Assembly: GCF_019599275.1 (NCBI RefSeq)
Contig: NZ_JAHZTD010000006.1
Location: forward strand, 1-64,000
Direction of reading: 5' to 3'
Length of the DNA: 64,000 nt
Source of the DNA: Hymenobacter sp. HSC-4F20
GTDB lineage: Bacteria > Bacteroidota > Bacteroidia > Cytophagales > Hymenobacteraceae
Below, piece by piece: positions 38,001 to 47,443 of this stretch. The notes below the pieces were generated by a model. That model had not been told where the DNA came from. It saw only the letters and a list, made by a program, of their open reading frames with translations, and searched no databases. Numbering within the stretch: the stretch's first letter is position 1; each line of letters opens with the position of its first letter. The position numbers were made by a program, and so were the translations under genes.

Positions 38001-41000
38001 GGTGCGGAGGGCTTCGTGCCGGCTTACCATGTCGCGGAGGGTTTCGGCCGTCCAGGCGGCGTTTACCTCGCCCTGCAGACGCAGCGCCCCGGATATGTGG
38101 TAGGCACGGGAAACTTCCTCGGCCTGGCTGACCAGCCACATGCGCTGTTGGGCGTGGGTGAGCGGGTAGCGCGCGGCAGCTGGCCCATGGTGCGGGCTTA
38201 TCGGTAGCGGAGCTAAGGCGGGGCGCGTGGACACTAGCAGCGGGGCCAGCTCCCGAATGGTAGGATGGGTGAAAATATCCTGTAGCTGCAAGGACACGTT
38301 GCACTCCGTGCGAAGCCGGCCCAGCAACTGAATGACATTGAGGCTGTGTCCGCCTAACTCAAAAAAGGAATCCAGAACTCCCACGGCGGGCTGGTTCAGC
38401 ACCTCTGACCAGAGCTGGCACAGCTTTTCTTCCAGCGCGTTCTGCGGAGCAACTGTGGGCCGGGACTCGGCCGCCAGCATACCCGCGTGGATTTCGGGCA
38501 GGGCCTTGCGGTTGACTTTGCCATTGGGCAAGAGAGGAAATGCTTCCAGCTGCACCCATACTTCCGGAATCATGTGGGCGGGCAGGCTGGTGCTGAGCAG
38601 GCGACGCCAGTCTGGGAGCGTATACGCAAGGGGGCGTGGGCTTTGCACGAAGGCCACCAGCATGGGGTGGCCCTGGAGGTGGCGCACGGCCACGATGCTG
38701 TCGAGCCCCGGCTGCTGGGCATTGATGGCCGACTCGATGTAGTGCGCTTCCAGGCGGTAGCCCCGGAAGCTGAGCTGGTTATCTATCCGGCCTTTAAACA
38801 GAAGGGTTCCGTCGGGTTGCAGGCAGCCGACATCGCCGGTGCGGTAGAGCTTTTGGCCGGGCTGGAAGGGGTGCGGCACAAACTTTTCCTGGGTAAGCTC
38901 CGGCTGGCGCAGGTAGCCTTCAGCTAAGCCGGCGCCTCCAATGTAAAGCTCTCCCTCCTGGCCCACGGGCTGAACCTGCCGGGCCTCATTCAACACATAC
39001 ACCTCCCGGTTGTAGAGGGGCGTGCCAATGGGAATGTTCGGCTCCAGGCGCTCTACCTTATGGTAGGTAGCGCACACGGTACTTTCCGTGGGGCCGTACG
39101 TGTTATAGAGCGCCACGGGCTGGCCCACCACGCGGGAAATGTACTCTGGTTTCAGCACGTCGCCGCCGCTAATGAGCACCCGCAGCGAAGCGGGCAGTTC
39201 CTGGGTATTCAGGTAGGCAATAACGTAGGGGTTGGTGCTTAGCAGCGTAACACCCTCCTGCTCCAGGGTCGCGCTGAGGGCATCGAGGTCTTTGGGAGCG
39301 GGTAGGATGTGCAGCCGGCCCCCAGCGGCCAACACCGGGAAGATTTCCTCCACCGATGTATCAAAGCTGATGGATGCCTGCTGCAGCACCACGTCCTGGG
39401 CCGTTACGTTGAAATACTCCGTGAAGCTGAGAGCGTAATCCAGCAGGGCGCCGTGGGAAATAACCACCCCTTTGGGGTTGCCCGTGGAGCCCGAGGTGTA
39501 AATGATGTAGCACGGCGTATGGGGCATACTACCGGCTCCGGGCAACGGCAGCAGCTGGCCGGCCGCATCCGCGGCGGGCGGGCAGGCGTCCACTGCCAGG
39601 CACTCCACCGGTGGCAACCACGGCACGGGAAGCCGACTGCCGCTCAGCACCAGCTTGCACTCGGCATTCTCCAGCATGTAACGGAGCAACGTCTCGGGGT
39701 AGGCCGGGTCCAGGGGCAGGTAGGTTACCCCGGCCAGCATACTGGCCAGCATGCCCACTACCATCCACTCGGAGCGCTCCAGCAGCAGGGCCACCGTGTC
39801 GCCCGGCTGCAGGCCCCAACGCGTCAGCTCGTGCGCGACGGCCACGGCCCGCTCGTTTACCTGCTGGTAGGTTAGCTGCGCGCCTGGGCTGGAAATAGCT
39901 ATCCGGTTGGCGTGGGTAGCGAGGCCGGCCTGCCACAGTGCCACAAAGGAATCCTGCTCCCGGGGGCGTACGGGCCCCACCGCCGCCGCTTCCAGCAGCC
40001 GCTGCTCTTCGGCATCTACCAGGCTGACGTGGCGTACTAGCGCGCTGGTATCGGCGCTAAAGATCCGGAAGATGGTTTGCAGGCGCCGGATGAGCAGGTC
40101 GATTTCTTCCGCGGCAAAGTACTGTTGGTTGAAGACAAACCGAATGTCAACGCCGTCGTCGTGGTAGCCCCGCACGTAGATGGAAAGCGGGTCTTCTTCC
40201 CAGTAGTTGGACAAGGCGAAGGCGCTGGAGCGCACGTCCCCGAAAGAAGAGGTGAAATCAAATTCCTCGTACGAAACCCGGATGTCGTATAAGCCGGCCC
40301 GCTCTCCCTGCCGGGCCAGGTCTTTCACCAGGTTGCCGTACTGGTAGCGTTGGTGGCGCAGCGTTTCCCGCATTTTCTGCTTTACTCCGCTGAGCAAGGT
40401 TGCCAGCGAAGCATCCTCGTCCAGGGTAAAGCGCACGGCCAGCAGGTTCATAAACACGCCGGCCGTTTGCTTGAATAGCTTGTTGGTGCGGTTCAGCACG
40501 GGCATGCCAATGGCGACGGTGCTTTGCTGCTGGGTGTTGCCAAAATACAGGAGCAGGCTTCCGAGGATGAGCTGGAATACCGATACCCCGTGCCGGTCAG
40601 CGGCTTCCTTCAGGCCGTTGTAGGTTTCCTTGGGTAGAGCCAGGGTTTTGCTTGCCGCCTTCCGGGCGTAGCTGATTGTGTTCTTCTGGTGCAATAGGCT
40701 CGTGTAGCCCTGAAACTGCTGCATCCAGTAGGCCCGGTCGTCGGCGGCCTGCTGGGAGAGGTAGTACGCCTGGTCATCCTGGATGTAGTGCTCGTAGGAG
40801 TAGCACGTGTACTCGGCGGCCCCGGTTTCCCGCAGGCTACGGTAGAAGGCAGCCATGGCATTGAGCAGCAGGCTGAACGACCAGCCGTCGCCGATCAGGT
40901 GGTGAATTTTGGCGTACCACAGGTGCGTTTCGGCATCCAGCTTCAGCAGCTGAAACGTAAACAGGTGGCGGTTTTCCAACTCAAAGCACTGCCCGAACTC

Positions 41001-41324
41001 CTGGTCCATCCACTGCTTGGCGGCGGCCATGGGGTCGGGCTCCGCCGAGCAGTCCAGCCGGGCCAGCCGGTAGGCCGGGGCCGCGTCCTGCACCGTGTAA
41101 AACAGCTCGCCCTCTTTCTCCTCGAATACAGACGAGTACACCTGCTGGCTTTTCAGCACCTGCACGATAGAGGCTTCCAGGGTAGCCGCGCACAGCGGAC
41201 CTTGCAGAAGGGCGTAGCCGCCAATATTGTATTTAGGGGAGTTACAATTAAACGCTTGGTCGCGCCAGATAAGCTTTTGCGTGACAGAGGGACGCTTTAG
41301 TTCGGTATCTTGATAGCTAGACAT
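35001..41324 (-). CDS. NRPS-A: two-module synthetase, C-A-T-C-A-T
   Basis: 2107 residues. C1 has HHLIGDG at 141-147; A1 runs from about 465 to 945 (YTSGSTGNPKG at 609-619, NTYGPTE at 741-747); T1 has GGHS with Ser994. C2 has HHIISDG at 1186-1192; A2 runs from about 1530 to 1995 (YTSGTTGRPKG at 1655-1665); T2 has GGNS with Ser2048. There is no epimerization or thioesterase domain. By GrsA alignment the A1 pocket reads DTESIGTVCK, close to the lysine code DAESIGSVCK of bacitracin synthetase; A2 reads DVLQCGHIDK, which I cannot assign. The N-terminal C domain means it accepts an upstream chain or acyl group. It is followed closely by the acylase gene and separated from the receptor gene by a terminator. 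Confidence 0.95.
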   Translation of the reverse strand: MSSYQDTELKRPSVTQKLIWRDQAFNCNSPKYNIGGYALLQGPLCAATLEASIVQVLKSQQVYSSVFEEKEGELFYTVQDAAPAYRLARLDCSAEPDPMAAAKQWMDQEFGQCFELENRHLFTFQLLKLDAETHLWYAKIHHLIGDGWSFSLLLNAMAAFYRSLRETGAAEYTCYSYEHYIQDDQAYYLSQQAADDRAYWMQQFQGYTSLLHQKNTISYARKAASKTLALPKETYNGLKEAADRHGVSVFQLILGSLLLYFGNTQQQSTVAIGMPVLNRTNKLFKQTAGVFMNLLAVRFTLDEDASLATLLSGVKQKMRETLRHQRYQYGNLVKDLARQGERAGLYDIRVSYEEFDFTSSFGDVRSSAFALSNYWEEDPLSIYVRGYHDDGVDIRFVFNQQYFAAEEIDLLIRRLQTIFRIFSADTSALVRHVSLVDAEEQRLLEAAAVGPVRPREQDSFVALWQAGLATHANRIAISSPGAQLTYQQVNERAVAVAHELTRWGLQPGDTVALLLERSEWMVVGMLASMLAGVTYLPLDPAYPETLLRYMLENAECKLVLSGSRLPVPWLPPVECLAVDACPPAADAAGQLLPLPGAGSMPHTPCYIIYTSGSTGNPKGVVISHGALLDYALSFTEYFNVTAQDVVLQQASISFDTSVEEIFPVLAAGGRLHILPAPKDLDALSATLEQEGVTLLSTNPYVIAYLNTQELPASLRVLISGGDVLKPEYISRVVGQPVALYNTYGPTESTVCATYHKVERLEPNIPIGTPLYNREVYVLNEARQVQPVGQEGELYIGGAGLAEGYLRQPELTQEKFVPHPFQPGQKLYRTGDVGCLQPDGTLLFKGRIDNQLSFRGYRLEAHYIESAINAQQPGLDSIVAVRHLQGHPMLVAFVQSPRPLAYTLPDWRRLLSTSLPAHMIPEVWVQLEAFPLLPNGKVNRKALPEIHAGMLAAESRPTVAPQNALEEKLCQLWSEVLNQPAVGVLDSFFELGGHSLNVIQLLGRLRTECNVSLQLQDIFTHPTIRELAPLLVSTRPALAPLPISPHHGPAAARYPLTHAQQRMWLVSQAEEVSRAYHISGALRLQGEVNAAWTAETLRDMVSRHEALRTVFQEDSTGEVYQQVLAPEEVAPNVLTCYDLSTEPDEAARHTLLREVLYRPFELTTGPLLRAALITLAPADYLLVYVMHHIISDGWSVEVLFREFMAGYRARAAGQPAALPALPIQFRDYVRWARQQEQTPQPADEAYWLGKFAEKAPVLDLPTQHPRPSARTFSGAEVVLPLAGELQQRLQAVCEAEGATLFMGLFALLNATLFRYTGQECTVIGTPLANREQPELQQQVGLLLNVLAIRTEFSGRQSFRELLQVQKQELLQAYQHRSYPLDKLLDKLPYALEPSRSPLFDIMLVLHNQATLSHLHQPSPDASLPGVAVTPYQELPRESSQFDMAFGFSYTPDGQGLSLALEYNTGLFSDWFARQLASHFIALAEQVVTHLDTPIETLDLLSAAERQLLAGPGPLPAPEPAPTSAVWGSWLANWENDTPEATAVASGRQCLSYRELAAEVRRTAHYLREAKGVRPGDRVGVMLDPSAWLPVAMLSIWMAGGVYVPINPAYPEARKQLIIADAECRLVLTATECLESAGYSAGASLAWQPWPTAYLLYTSGTTGRPKGVAVGHAALADKLQVELELLGLAEPVHTILLTNYSFDVSLLELLLPLLSGGKLVIPDPQLLLQPQELAGVLAQEQVRVLQGTPTFIETFCQHLSAPLCASLARSLRVCCIGGESLNKKLVELLKSKLPTVRLNNHYGPTEAVIDAVVNQDVRHFERNIIGRPLKNTRAFVLDKQRHCVPAGVIGELYIGGASLAEGYVNLPQETREKFVDSPFAAGEKLYKTGDLVKWDHALQLEFIGRVDEQVKIRGLRIELEEIRRVLEQAEQVQQAAVFCHQYAGQPQVLAFLLMPAAALDTAGIKQYLRTQLPDYMVPSVLTRVEHIPLNKNGKVDKTALLAQVDVTAGSTERVAATTETQRMLVQLWEELLGRPQPGITDNFFDVGGNSMLLMKLRIALQQTFGVQLSIKELFKLVTIAQLAEALEVAAWLQTDYQDITQELTEEFTI

Positions 41325-41417
41325 TAGAACACGGGAAGGAAGGCGAACAGCTGTATTGTAGGTTGCTACGGTTCCTTAGAGCCTCCGCCCCCAGGGCGCG
41401 CGACCGGTAGGATGCCG

Positions 41418-41460
41418 TTCCTCCGCCTGCGTGGGCGCGCGGCCCACGCAGGCGGAGGAA
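41418..41460 (-). terminator. Strong hairpin between the TonB-type receptor gene and NRPS-A
   Basis: Perfect 19-bp arms TTCCTCCGCCTGCGTGGGC (41418-41436) and its complement (41442-41460) around a five-base loop. It starts five bases after the receptor stop. On the minus strand it should stop or reduce readthrough into NRPS-A, so NRPS-A probably has its own promoter within 41325-41417; none is clear. Confidence 0.75.
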
Positions 41461-41465
41461 AGAAC

Positions 41466-43721
41466 TCAGAACTTGTAGGAGAAGCTCAGCCGGTACACCG
41501 GGTTTTGGGCTTCGTACCGTTCCCAGATCAGGTAGGGCTGCGCGTTAATCCAGCTGCGGCTGCCGCTGTACACCAGGTTATCTATCCGGAACGAGACATT
41601 GCCGCGCTTTTTCAGCGTTGTCATGCTGGCCGTTACGCCCGCCGTGTAGAAGGGCAGCAGCTTGCGCTGGGCCTCAAAGGTGCGGGTGGTATAGTTGCTG
41701 TTCACCTGCAGCTGCAGGTTTTTCTTAACCGTCCAGACGGAGTTCAGCTTCAGGACAGAGTACACGCTCTTGCGACGCCCGTAGGTGTACTGGTCATCCG
41801 AAATCTGATTGTAGAAGGCCTCGGCGCCGCCATTCAGGCCCCACCAGGTGAGCAGGTTTGCTTCCCCACTAACGCTGGCCCCCACCATGTTCACTTCATC
41901 AATGTTGTCGAAGGTAACCGTCGTCAGGTCGCCTTCCTGCACGATGATTTTGTTAATCACATCCTGGCTGTTGCGCAGGAACACGGACGACTTCAGGTTA
42001 TACCGGTCGTTGGCGTAGAGGTAGTTCAGCTCTACTACGTTGGCGTAGGCGGGCTTGAGCAGGGGGTTACCCTGGCTGCGCTGGTTTACGTTGTCGTAGC
42101 GAACAAAGGGGGCAAACTGGAAGGGGTCGGGGCGGGAGATGCGCCGGCTGAAGTTCAGCACCACCGACTTGGAATCGTCCAGCTTGCGTTCCACCGTCAG
42201 GCTGGGGTAGAGGTTCACGTAGGGCTTTTTCGGAATGCTGCTGATTTCCTGCAGCGCATTCTCCAGGCGCAGCCCCAGCTGGGCCTTGTAGTTGCCTTTG
42301 GCGTAGGAAAACAGGGAGAATACCGCCTGAATGCTTTCCTTGTAGTTGTAGTTCAGGTCATTGCGGGCGTTATCTATGACGCTGCTAAACGCGTTGCCGA
42401 AACGAACCTCCTCCCCGGAATAGCCCAAATCAAGTTTCCAGTACTGGCTCAGGGCACGGCTGTAGCTTACGTCGTAGTCGAAGAAGAAATAGTCGATCTG
42501 GTTGGCCAGCGCGTAGCTGTTGAGCAACGTGTTGCTTTGGCTGCGCAGGGTATTGTTGGAGTTGATATCCACGATGCCCCAGGCGTACATAAAATCAACG
42601 CCAACCGTGTTCTTTTCCGCGTTGCGGGCGTAGCCGGCGCGGACCTTGTTTTCGCTGGTGGTGAACAGCACGTTGCCCGCGCCCGTGTTCCGCACCGACT
42701 CCCCCGTCTGGCGGTACGTGGAAGGGGTATTCCGGTCCAGGTAGGAAAACTGGTAGCTCAGGGAAGCTGTGGAGAGGGAATCAATTTTGTAATCCGTGCC
42801 AATCTCCGCATTCGTGAATTTTTCTATTTCGGCTTCCTTGTAGAGCGAGGTAAACTTGAGGGCATTTTCGACATAGTACTGCCGGCTGGTCTGGGTAGGG
42901 CGGTCCTCGTGGCGGAAACTCAGGGAAGCGTAGTTGCTCCACTTGCCATAGCTATAATCCAGCTTTGCCAGCCCACTATACTTCTTATTCAGGCCTACTC
43001 CCACATTCACCAAGCCTTCGGTAGCCGCCTTGTTCTGCTGCTGGGTGATGATGTTGAGAATGCCGGCGGCTCCCTCCGGGTCGTATTTGGCGGAGGGGGA
43101 CGTGATGATTTCCACCTTCTTCAGCTTGCCCGCGGGCAGGGTAGCCAGCACGTCGGCCGTGCTCAGCATGGTGGGCTTGCCGTCAATGAGCACCCGTACG
43201 CCGGCGTCGCCGCGCAGCTTCACCCGGCCGGTGGCGTCCATACTGATCTGCGGTACTTTGGTTAGCACGTCGGAGGCAGTGGTCGTGCCGGCCAGCATTT
43301 CGGGAGTGAAGTTGACTACCTGCTTGTCGATGTGGAACTCAACGTTGCTCCGCTGCCCCGTAATCGTGACCTCGCCCAGAACTTTGCTGTTTACCTGCAA
43401 GGGTAGTTCGCCCAAGGCCAGCGGCTTATCGGCAACGGCCACTGCTTTCTCGAACGCCTGGTAGCCAATAAAGGAGATGACAAGCGTGTAGGTAGCGGGC
43501 GCGATATTGTCAAGCACGAATTTTCCGTCGTCGTCCGTGGCGGCTACTTGCACCTGCTGCTGCTTGGCCGCATCCGCAAACAGCACAATGTTGGCGTAGG
43601 GAATAGGCGTTTTGCCATCGACCACTTTCCCACTGATGCTACCGGCCTGCTGCGCAAAGCCCGGCACCACACGTACCAGCAGCAGGAGTAGCAATACATG
43701 AAGCTTGGTAATTGAATTCAT
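41466..43721 (-). CDS. TonB-dependent receptor-like outer membrane beta-barrel protein
   Basis: 751 residues. A signal peptide (LHVLLLLLLVRVVPGFAQ) is followed by a carboxypeptidase-regulatory-like domain (GSISGKVVDGKTPIPYANIVLF), a plug (VLTKVPQISMDATGRVKLRGD, VRVLIDGKPT, VEIITSPSAKYDPEGAAGILNI) and a long C-terminal barrel ending RLSFSYKF with a terminal Phe. The plug wording fits the outer membrane protein beta-barrel subgroup, distinct from SusC. Placement ahead of NRPS-A suggests uptake of, or immunity to, the product, but such receptors are common in Bacteroidota and no ligand can be read. A weak -7 element (TAATTTTT, 43755-43762 complement) precedes it. Confidence 0.9.
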   Translation of the reverse strand: MNSITKLHVLLLLLLVRVVPGFAQQAGSISGKVVDGKTPIPYANIVLFADAAKQQQVQVAATDDDGKFVLDNIAPATYTLVISFIGYQAFEKAVAVADKPLALGELPLQVNSKVLGEVTITGQRSNVEFHIDKQVVNFTPEMLAGTTTASDVLTKVPQISMDATGRVKLRGDAGVRVLIDGKPTMLSTADVLATLPAGKLKKVEIITSPSAKYDPEGAAGILNIITQQQNKAATEGLVNVGVGLNKKYSGLAKLDYSYGKWSNYASLSFRHEDRPTQTSRQYYVENALKFTSLYKEAEIEKFTNAEIGTDYKIDSLSTASLSYQFSYLDRNTPSTYRQTGESVRNTGAGNVLFTTSENKVRAGYARNAEKNTVGVDFMYAWGIVDINSNNTLRSQSNTLLNSYALANQIDYFFFDYDVSYSRALSQYWKLDLGYSGEEVRFGNAFSSVIDNARNDLNYNYKESIQAVFSLFSYAKGNYKAQLGLRLENALQEISSIPKKPYVNLYPSLTVERKLDDSKSVVLNFSRRISRPDPFQFAPFVRYDNVNQRSQGNPLLKPAYANVVELNYLYANDRYNLKSSVFLRNSQDVINKIIVQEGDLTTVTFDNIDEVNMVGASVSGEANLLTWWGLNGGAEAFYNQISDDQYTYGRRKSVYSVLKLNSVWTVKKNLQLQVNSNYTTRTFEAQRKLLPFYTAGVTASMTTLKKRGNVSFRIDNLVYSGSRSWINAQPYLIWERYEAQNPVYRLSFSYKF

Positions 43722-44298
43722 TGAATTACAGCCTTTAATGTGACTTTATCGTATAAAAATTATCCAGAGCGTACTGGGTACTATACCGCCCCGGCCTCCC
43801 ACTGCTACCCGGCAGAGGCCAGCAGTACGTCCTGCCTTTTTTGACGCGGTAGCATAGGTGGCCCGGCAGACAAGGAGCGGATCGGGCGCAGACGGGTGCA
43901 ACGAGGACGCCGGGAACTAACCGGCCAGCACACCTACAAAAGATCCGTTGTAGCGCTACCATGTAGCCCGTGCGCTGGGCGCGGCGGACGGAGAGCTAGT
44001 GTACTTCCGATGGTTAAAGGTGCTACCCCCCGCAGAGATGTGAAAAAACGTTACACCAACCTGGGGATGCGCTAGACTAACCCCGCCTTCACGGGTGCCA
44101 ATACGTTCCTGGTCAGCGGCGCCCGTTTTCCTTGTTTGCGGAGGAGGCTTGTGAGCAGTAGGCTCGCAAGCCCCGGTGCCGGCCCGTAGGGTAGAGGGTA
44201 GAGCGTGGAACCTGGCGGCAGGCGCGGGGTGAGTGCAGCAGTTACGTTACAAATTCACTACTATTAGCCCGCGTTATCATCCTCCCTGCAGTGCCGAT
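43722..44298. other. Divergent intergenic region between receptor gene and lanB
   Basis: 577 bases; a minus-strand frame (43735-43962) has no supporting features. Both strands were read for a small precursor gene with a leader motif ahead of lanB and none was found. No clear promoter for lanB was seen. Confidence 0.5.
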
Positions 44299-47200
44299 AT
44301 GCCAGCCTTATCTTTCTATCCTAAACTAATCCTGCGCACCCCCGCCCTGCCTTTCACCAGCGAGTTCGATCAGAAGTTCGTGGAAGAGTGTATGGCCGAT
44401 GAGCGGTTTATGGAGTCGCTTTATCTGGCCTCTCCTGCTCTGCACGCGGCGTGCCTGAAACACCGGAACGAGCCGCTCAGTACCCCAGACAAGTCTACTC
44501 GCTTGCTGCTGTCGGTAGTGAAGTACTACTGCCGGAGCATGAGCCGCTGTACGCCCTTCGGGCTTTTTGCCGGTTGCACCGTGGTACAGTGGGCCGACCA
44601 CACCGGCATCGTCCGGGATACGGCCCGCCCCATCCGGCATACGCGCCTGGATATGAAATACCTGTGTTCCTTAACCCAGCAGTTGGAACAACAGGCGGGC
44701 ATCACCGACAGGCTCCGGTATTACCCCAACTCCAGCCTGTACGAAATCGGAAATGAACTCCGCTACACCGAGTACGATCCGGGTGATATAAACCGGTTAT
44801 CGCAGGTTAGCTCGGTAGAGGCCTCGCCTCATCTGCGCCTGGTGCTTGCCCGAAGCACCGCCGGCCTGCGTCGCGCGGAAATAGCCCGGACTGTGCTGGA
44901 GGCCCTACCGGATACGACCTGGGAGGAAGCCACATCGTTTACGGATGCCATCATTGCGGCTCAGTTGCTGGTAAGTGAACTGGAGCCATCGGTCACGGGA
45001 AAGGGCTATTTTGCCCATATACAAGAGGTGCTGGAACGCATACTGGCCGCTCAGCCCGAAGAGCGAATTCAAGCAGTTGCTCAGGCGCTGCGGGAAGTAG
45101 CAACGCACCTGCACCACCTGGACTCCGAGCCCGTCAATGATGTAGCCCACTACGCCCGGATTACTGACCTGTTAGCTACGTTAGGGGCCCCTTTTGAAGA
45201 AGACAAGCTTTTTCAGGTAGATCAGTTTGTCGCTCTCACGGAGAATACGGTATCGAGGGATATCCAGGCTTCGCTAACTGCCGCCATAGATGCCCTGGCT
45301 CGTTTGGCTGCCCCCCCGGCCTCCGAGGCGCTTACGGCGTTCAAAACCAAGTTTTATGAGCGTTACGGGGATCAGCAACGTCCGCTCTTGGAAGTACTGG
45401 ACCCGGAAAGCGGCATCAAATACGCCCAGTACGGAGAACATGCCTACACCCCGTTAACGGAAGATTTGATTTTGCCGCTGGCCGAACAGCCTGGGCGCGT
45501 TTTGGACCAGCGGCCGGCCCAGCTACTGCTAGAAAACAAACTACGAGAGGCCCAGCAGCAGGGGCGCTATACTGTAGAGCTAACGCGCGAGGAGCTGGCG
45601 CCCCTTCAGGCCGAGGCTTCGCTTCCTCCCTCCCTGGCCGTTATGTTCCGCGTGGTCAACCCCCAGACCATTCTTTGTGAGCACGTGGGCGGCTCCAGCG
45701 CCGTTAATCTTATTGGGCGCTTCGCGTATGCCGACCCGCAGCTACAGGATATTGCGCGGGATATCACCACTCTGGAGCAGGAGCACAACCCGGAGGTTGT
45801 ATTCGCGGAAATTTGCCATTTGCCGGAAAGTCGCCTGGGGAACATCATCACCCGGCCTTCCTTCCGGGAATACGAAATTCCCTACCTGACCAAGTCGGGG
45901 GCGCCCGAAGAAGCGCAAATTCCCCTGCAGGATCTGCAGGTTTCAGTGGAGGATAATGTTGTGGTACTGCGCTCAAAAAGGCTCCGTAAGGTGGTGGTTC
46001 CGCGCCTGAGCACTGCGCACAATTACCGCTACCGCTCCCTGCCCGTGTATAACTTCCTCTGCGACCTGCAAGCGCAGGGGCAGCACACTTCCTTACCGCT
46101 TACGTGGCAGCCAGCGGCGGCTACCAAATTTCTCCCCCGCCTTACCTACGGCAAGGTAATTCTTCACCTGGCCACGTGGCACTTCTCCTATCCGGATGTT
46201 CAGAATCTTATTACCTGCCCGGACGCGGAGGTAAGCTCCTGCTTTACCGCATTTCGGGAGCAGTGGCATCTGCCGAAGCTTTTTACCCTCACCGAGGGCG
46301 ATAATGAGCTACTAGTGGATGCTGATAACCCGCTTACTGTGCATGCATGGCGTAGTGCCATCAGAAAGTGTGACGCCATTACGCTCCGGGAATTCCTGTT
46401 TACCCCTGCGGAAGCCTGCGTACGAGACAGGGCCGGCAACCCCTACGTCGGGCAGTTTGTGGCCTTGCTGACCAATACCGCGGCGGTATATGCGCCCCGG
46501 GTAAAGGCAACCCCAGACTCCTACCCCGGCAACAAGCAACGCGAGTTCGGGCTGGGGTCAGAGTGGCTCTATTATAAGCTGTACTGTGGCGTTAAAGCTG
46601 CCGACCGAATTCTGCTGGAAGTTATAAAGCCCCTGGTCGATGAGCTGCTGGCTCGTCAGCTACTAGACCAGTGGTTTTTTATTCGCTACGCAGATCCGGA
46701 TACCCATTTGCGAGTCCGGTTCCATTTGCCGGATACGCAACGCGTAGGCGAGGTTATCCTGCTGATTAACCGTTACCTGGAGCCCCTGGTCGCCAGTGGC
46801 TACATCTGGAAAACTCAAACCGATACGTATCAGCGTGAGCTAGAGCGGTACGGCAAAGCCTCTATTGCTTTAGCCGAGGAACTGTTTTTCCGGGATAGTG
46901 AAGCTACTCTGGCCGCGCTCGAATACCTGACTGATGACGAAGACTTTCGGTGGCTGTGGGGAATAAAGTCAATAGATGCGCTGCTGGCTTCCTTTGGCTA
47001 TTCGCTCCCGCAGAAAGCCCTGCTTATGCAGCGCGCCACGGAGGCGTTTCGAAACGAGTTTAAGGTAGATAAGAGCCTTAAGCTGCAAATCGATGCGAAA
47101 TACCGTCAGCACAAAGGGCGTATCACGCAGCTAGTAAGCGGCAGCCTGCCGGAGGCAAGCAAAGACGAAGACTACTCCCCCTTCTTTCCCATCAGTCGAC

Positions 47201-47415
47201 GTACCGAGCTGACGCGAAGCTTAGTGGGCCAGCTGGTTCACCAAGCAGAAAACAAGCAGCTCGGTATTCCGCTGGACAACCTGTTAGCCAGCCACATCCA
47301 TATGCTTCTCAACCGTTTAATTCCCGACAATCAACGCTTGCACGAGCTAGTGATTTACGATTTTATTTATCGGGAGTACCAAACCCAGAAGAATCGGAAA
47401 GTATTCTGTGAGTAG
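44299..47415 (+). CDS. lanB: Full-length LanB-type dehydratase (class I lanthipeptide family)
   Basis: 1038 residues from ATG 44299 (MPALSFYPKLILRTPALPF); an upstream GTG at 44233 is less typical. The N-terminal tRNA-Glu-dependent glutamylation domain shows SRCTPFGLFAGC near residue 83. The C-terminal elimination domain (SpaB_C, thiopeptide-type) starts near residue 760 with EWLYYKLYCG and DQWFFIRYADPDTHLRVRFH. Both halves are in one protein, so it should be able to dehydrate Ser/Thr. It is convergent with the LanC-like gene (28-base gap). The precursor gene found at 48776-48922 is its likely substrate. Confidence 0.92.
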   Translation: MPALSFYPKLILRTPALPFTSEFDQKFVEECMADERFMESLYLASPALHAACLKHRNEPLSTPDKSTRLLLSVVKYYCRSMSRCTPFGLFAGCTVVQWADHTGIVRDTARPIRHTRLDMKYLCSLTQQLEQQAGITDRLRYYPNSSLYEIGNELRYTEYDPGDINRLSQVSSVEASPHLRLVLARSTAGLRRAEIARTVLEALPDTTWEEATSFTDAIIAAQLLVSELEPSVTGKGYFAHIQEVLERILAAQPEERIQAVAQALREVATHLHHLDSEPVNDVAHYARITDLLATLGAPFEEDKLFQVDQFVALTENTVSRDIQASLTAAIDALARLAAPPASEALTAFKTKFYERYGDQQRPLLEVLDPESGIKYAQYGEHAYTPLTEDLILPLAEQPGRVLDQRPAQLLLENKLREAQQQGRYTVELTREELAPLQAEASLPPSLAVMFRVVNPQTILCEHVGGSSAVNLIGRFAYADPQLQDIARDITTLEQEHNPEVVFAEICHLPESRLGNIITRPSFREYEIPYLTKSGAPEEAQIPLQDLQVSVEDNVVVLRSKRLRKVVVPRLSTAHNYRYRSLPVYNFLCDLQAQGQHTSLPLTWQPAAATKFLPRLTYGKVILHLATWHFSYPDVQNLITCPDAEVSSCFTAFREQWHLPKLFTLTEGDNELLVDADNPLTVHAWRSAIRKCDAITLREFLFTPAEACVRDRAGNPYVGQFVALLTNTAAVYAPRVKATPDSYPGNKQREFGLGSEWLYYKLYCGVKAADRILLEVIKPLVDELLARQLLDQWFFIRYADPDTHLRVRFHLPDTQRVGEVILLINRYLEPLVASGYIWKTQTDTYQRELERYGKASIALAEELFFRDSEATLAALEYLTDDEDFRWLWGIKSIDALLASFGYSLPQKALLMQRATEAFRNEFKVDKSLKLQIDAKYRQHKGRITQLVSGSLPEASKDEDYSPFFPISRRTELTRSLVGQLVHQAENKQLGIPLDNLLASHIHMLLNRLIPDNQRLHELVIYDFIYREYQTQKNRKVFCE

Positions 47416-47443
47416 AACTGCGCGGTACTTGACCTAGCGAGGG

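Noticed and set aside
41412..43265. 617-codon plus-strand open frame
   Set aside because: It is antisense to the TonB-type receptor gene and has low-complexity Gly/Val/Gln-rich content typical of shadow frames in high-GC DNA.
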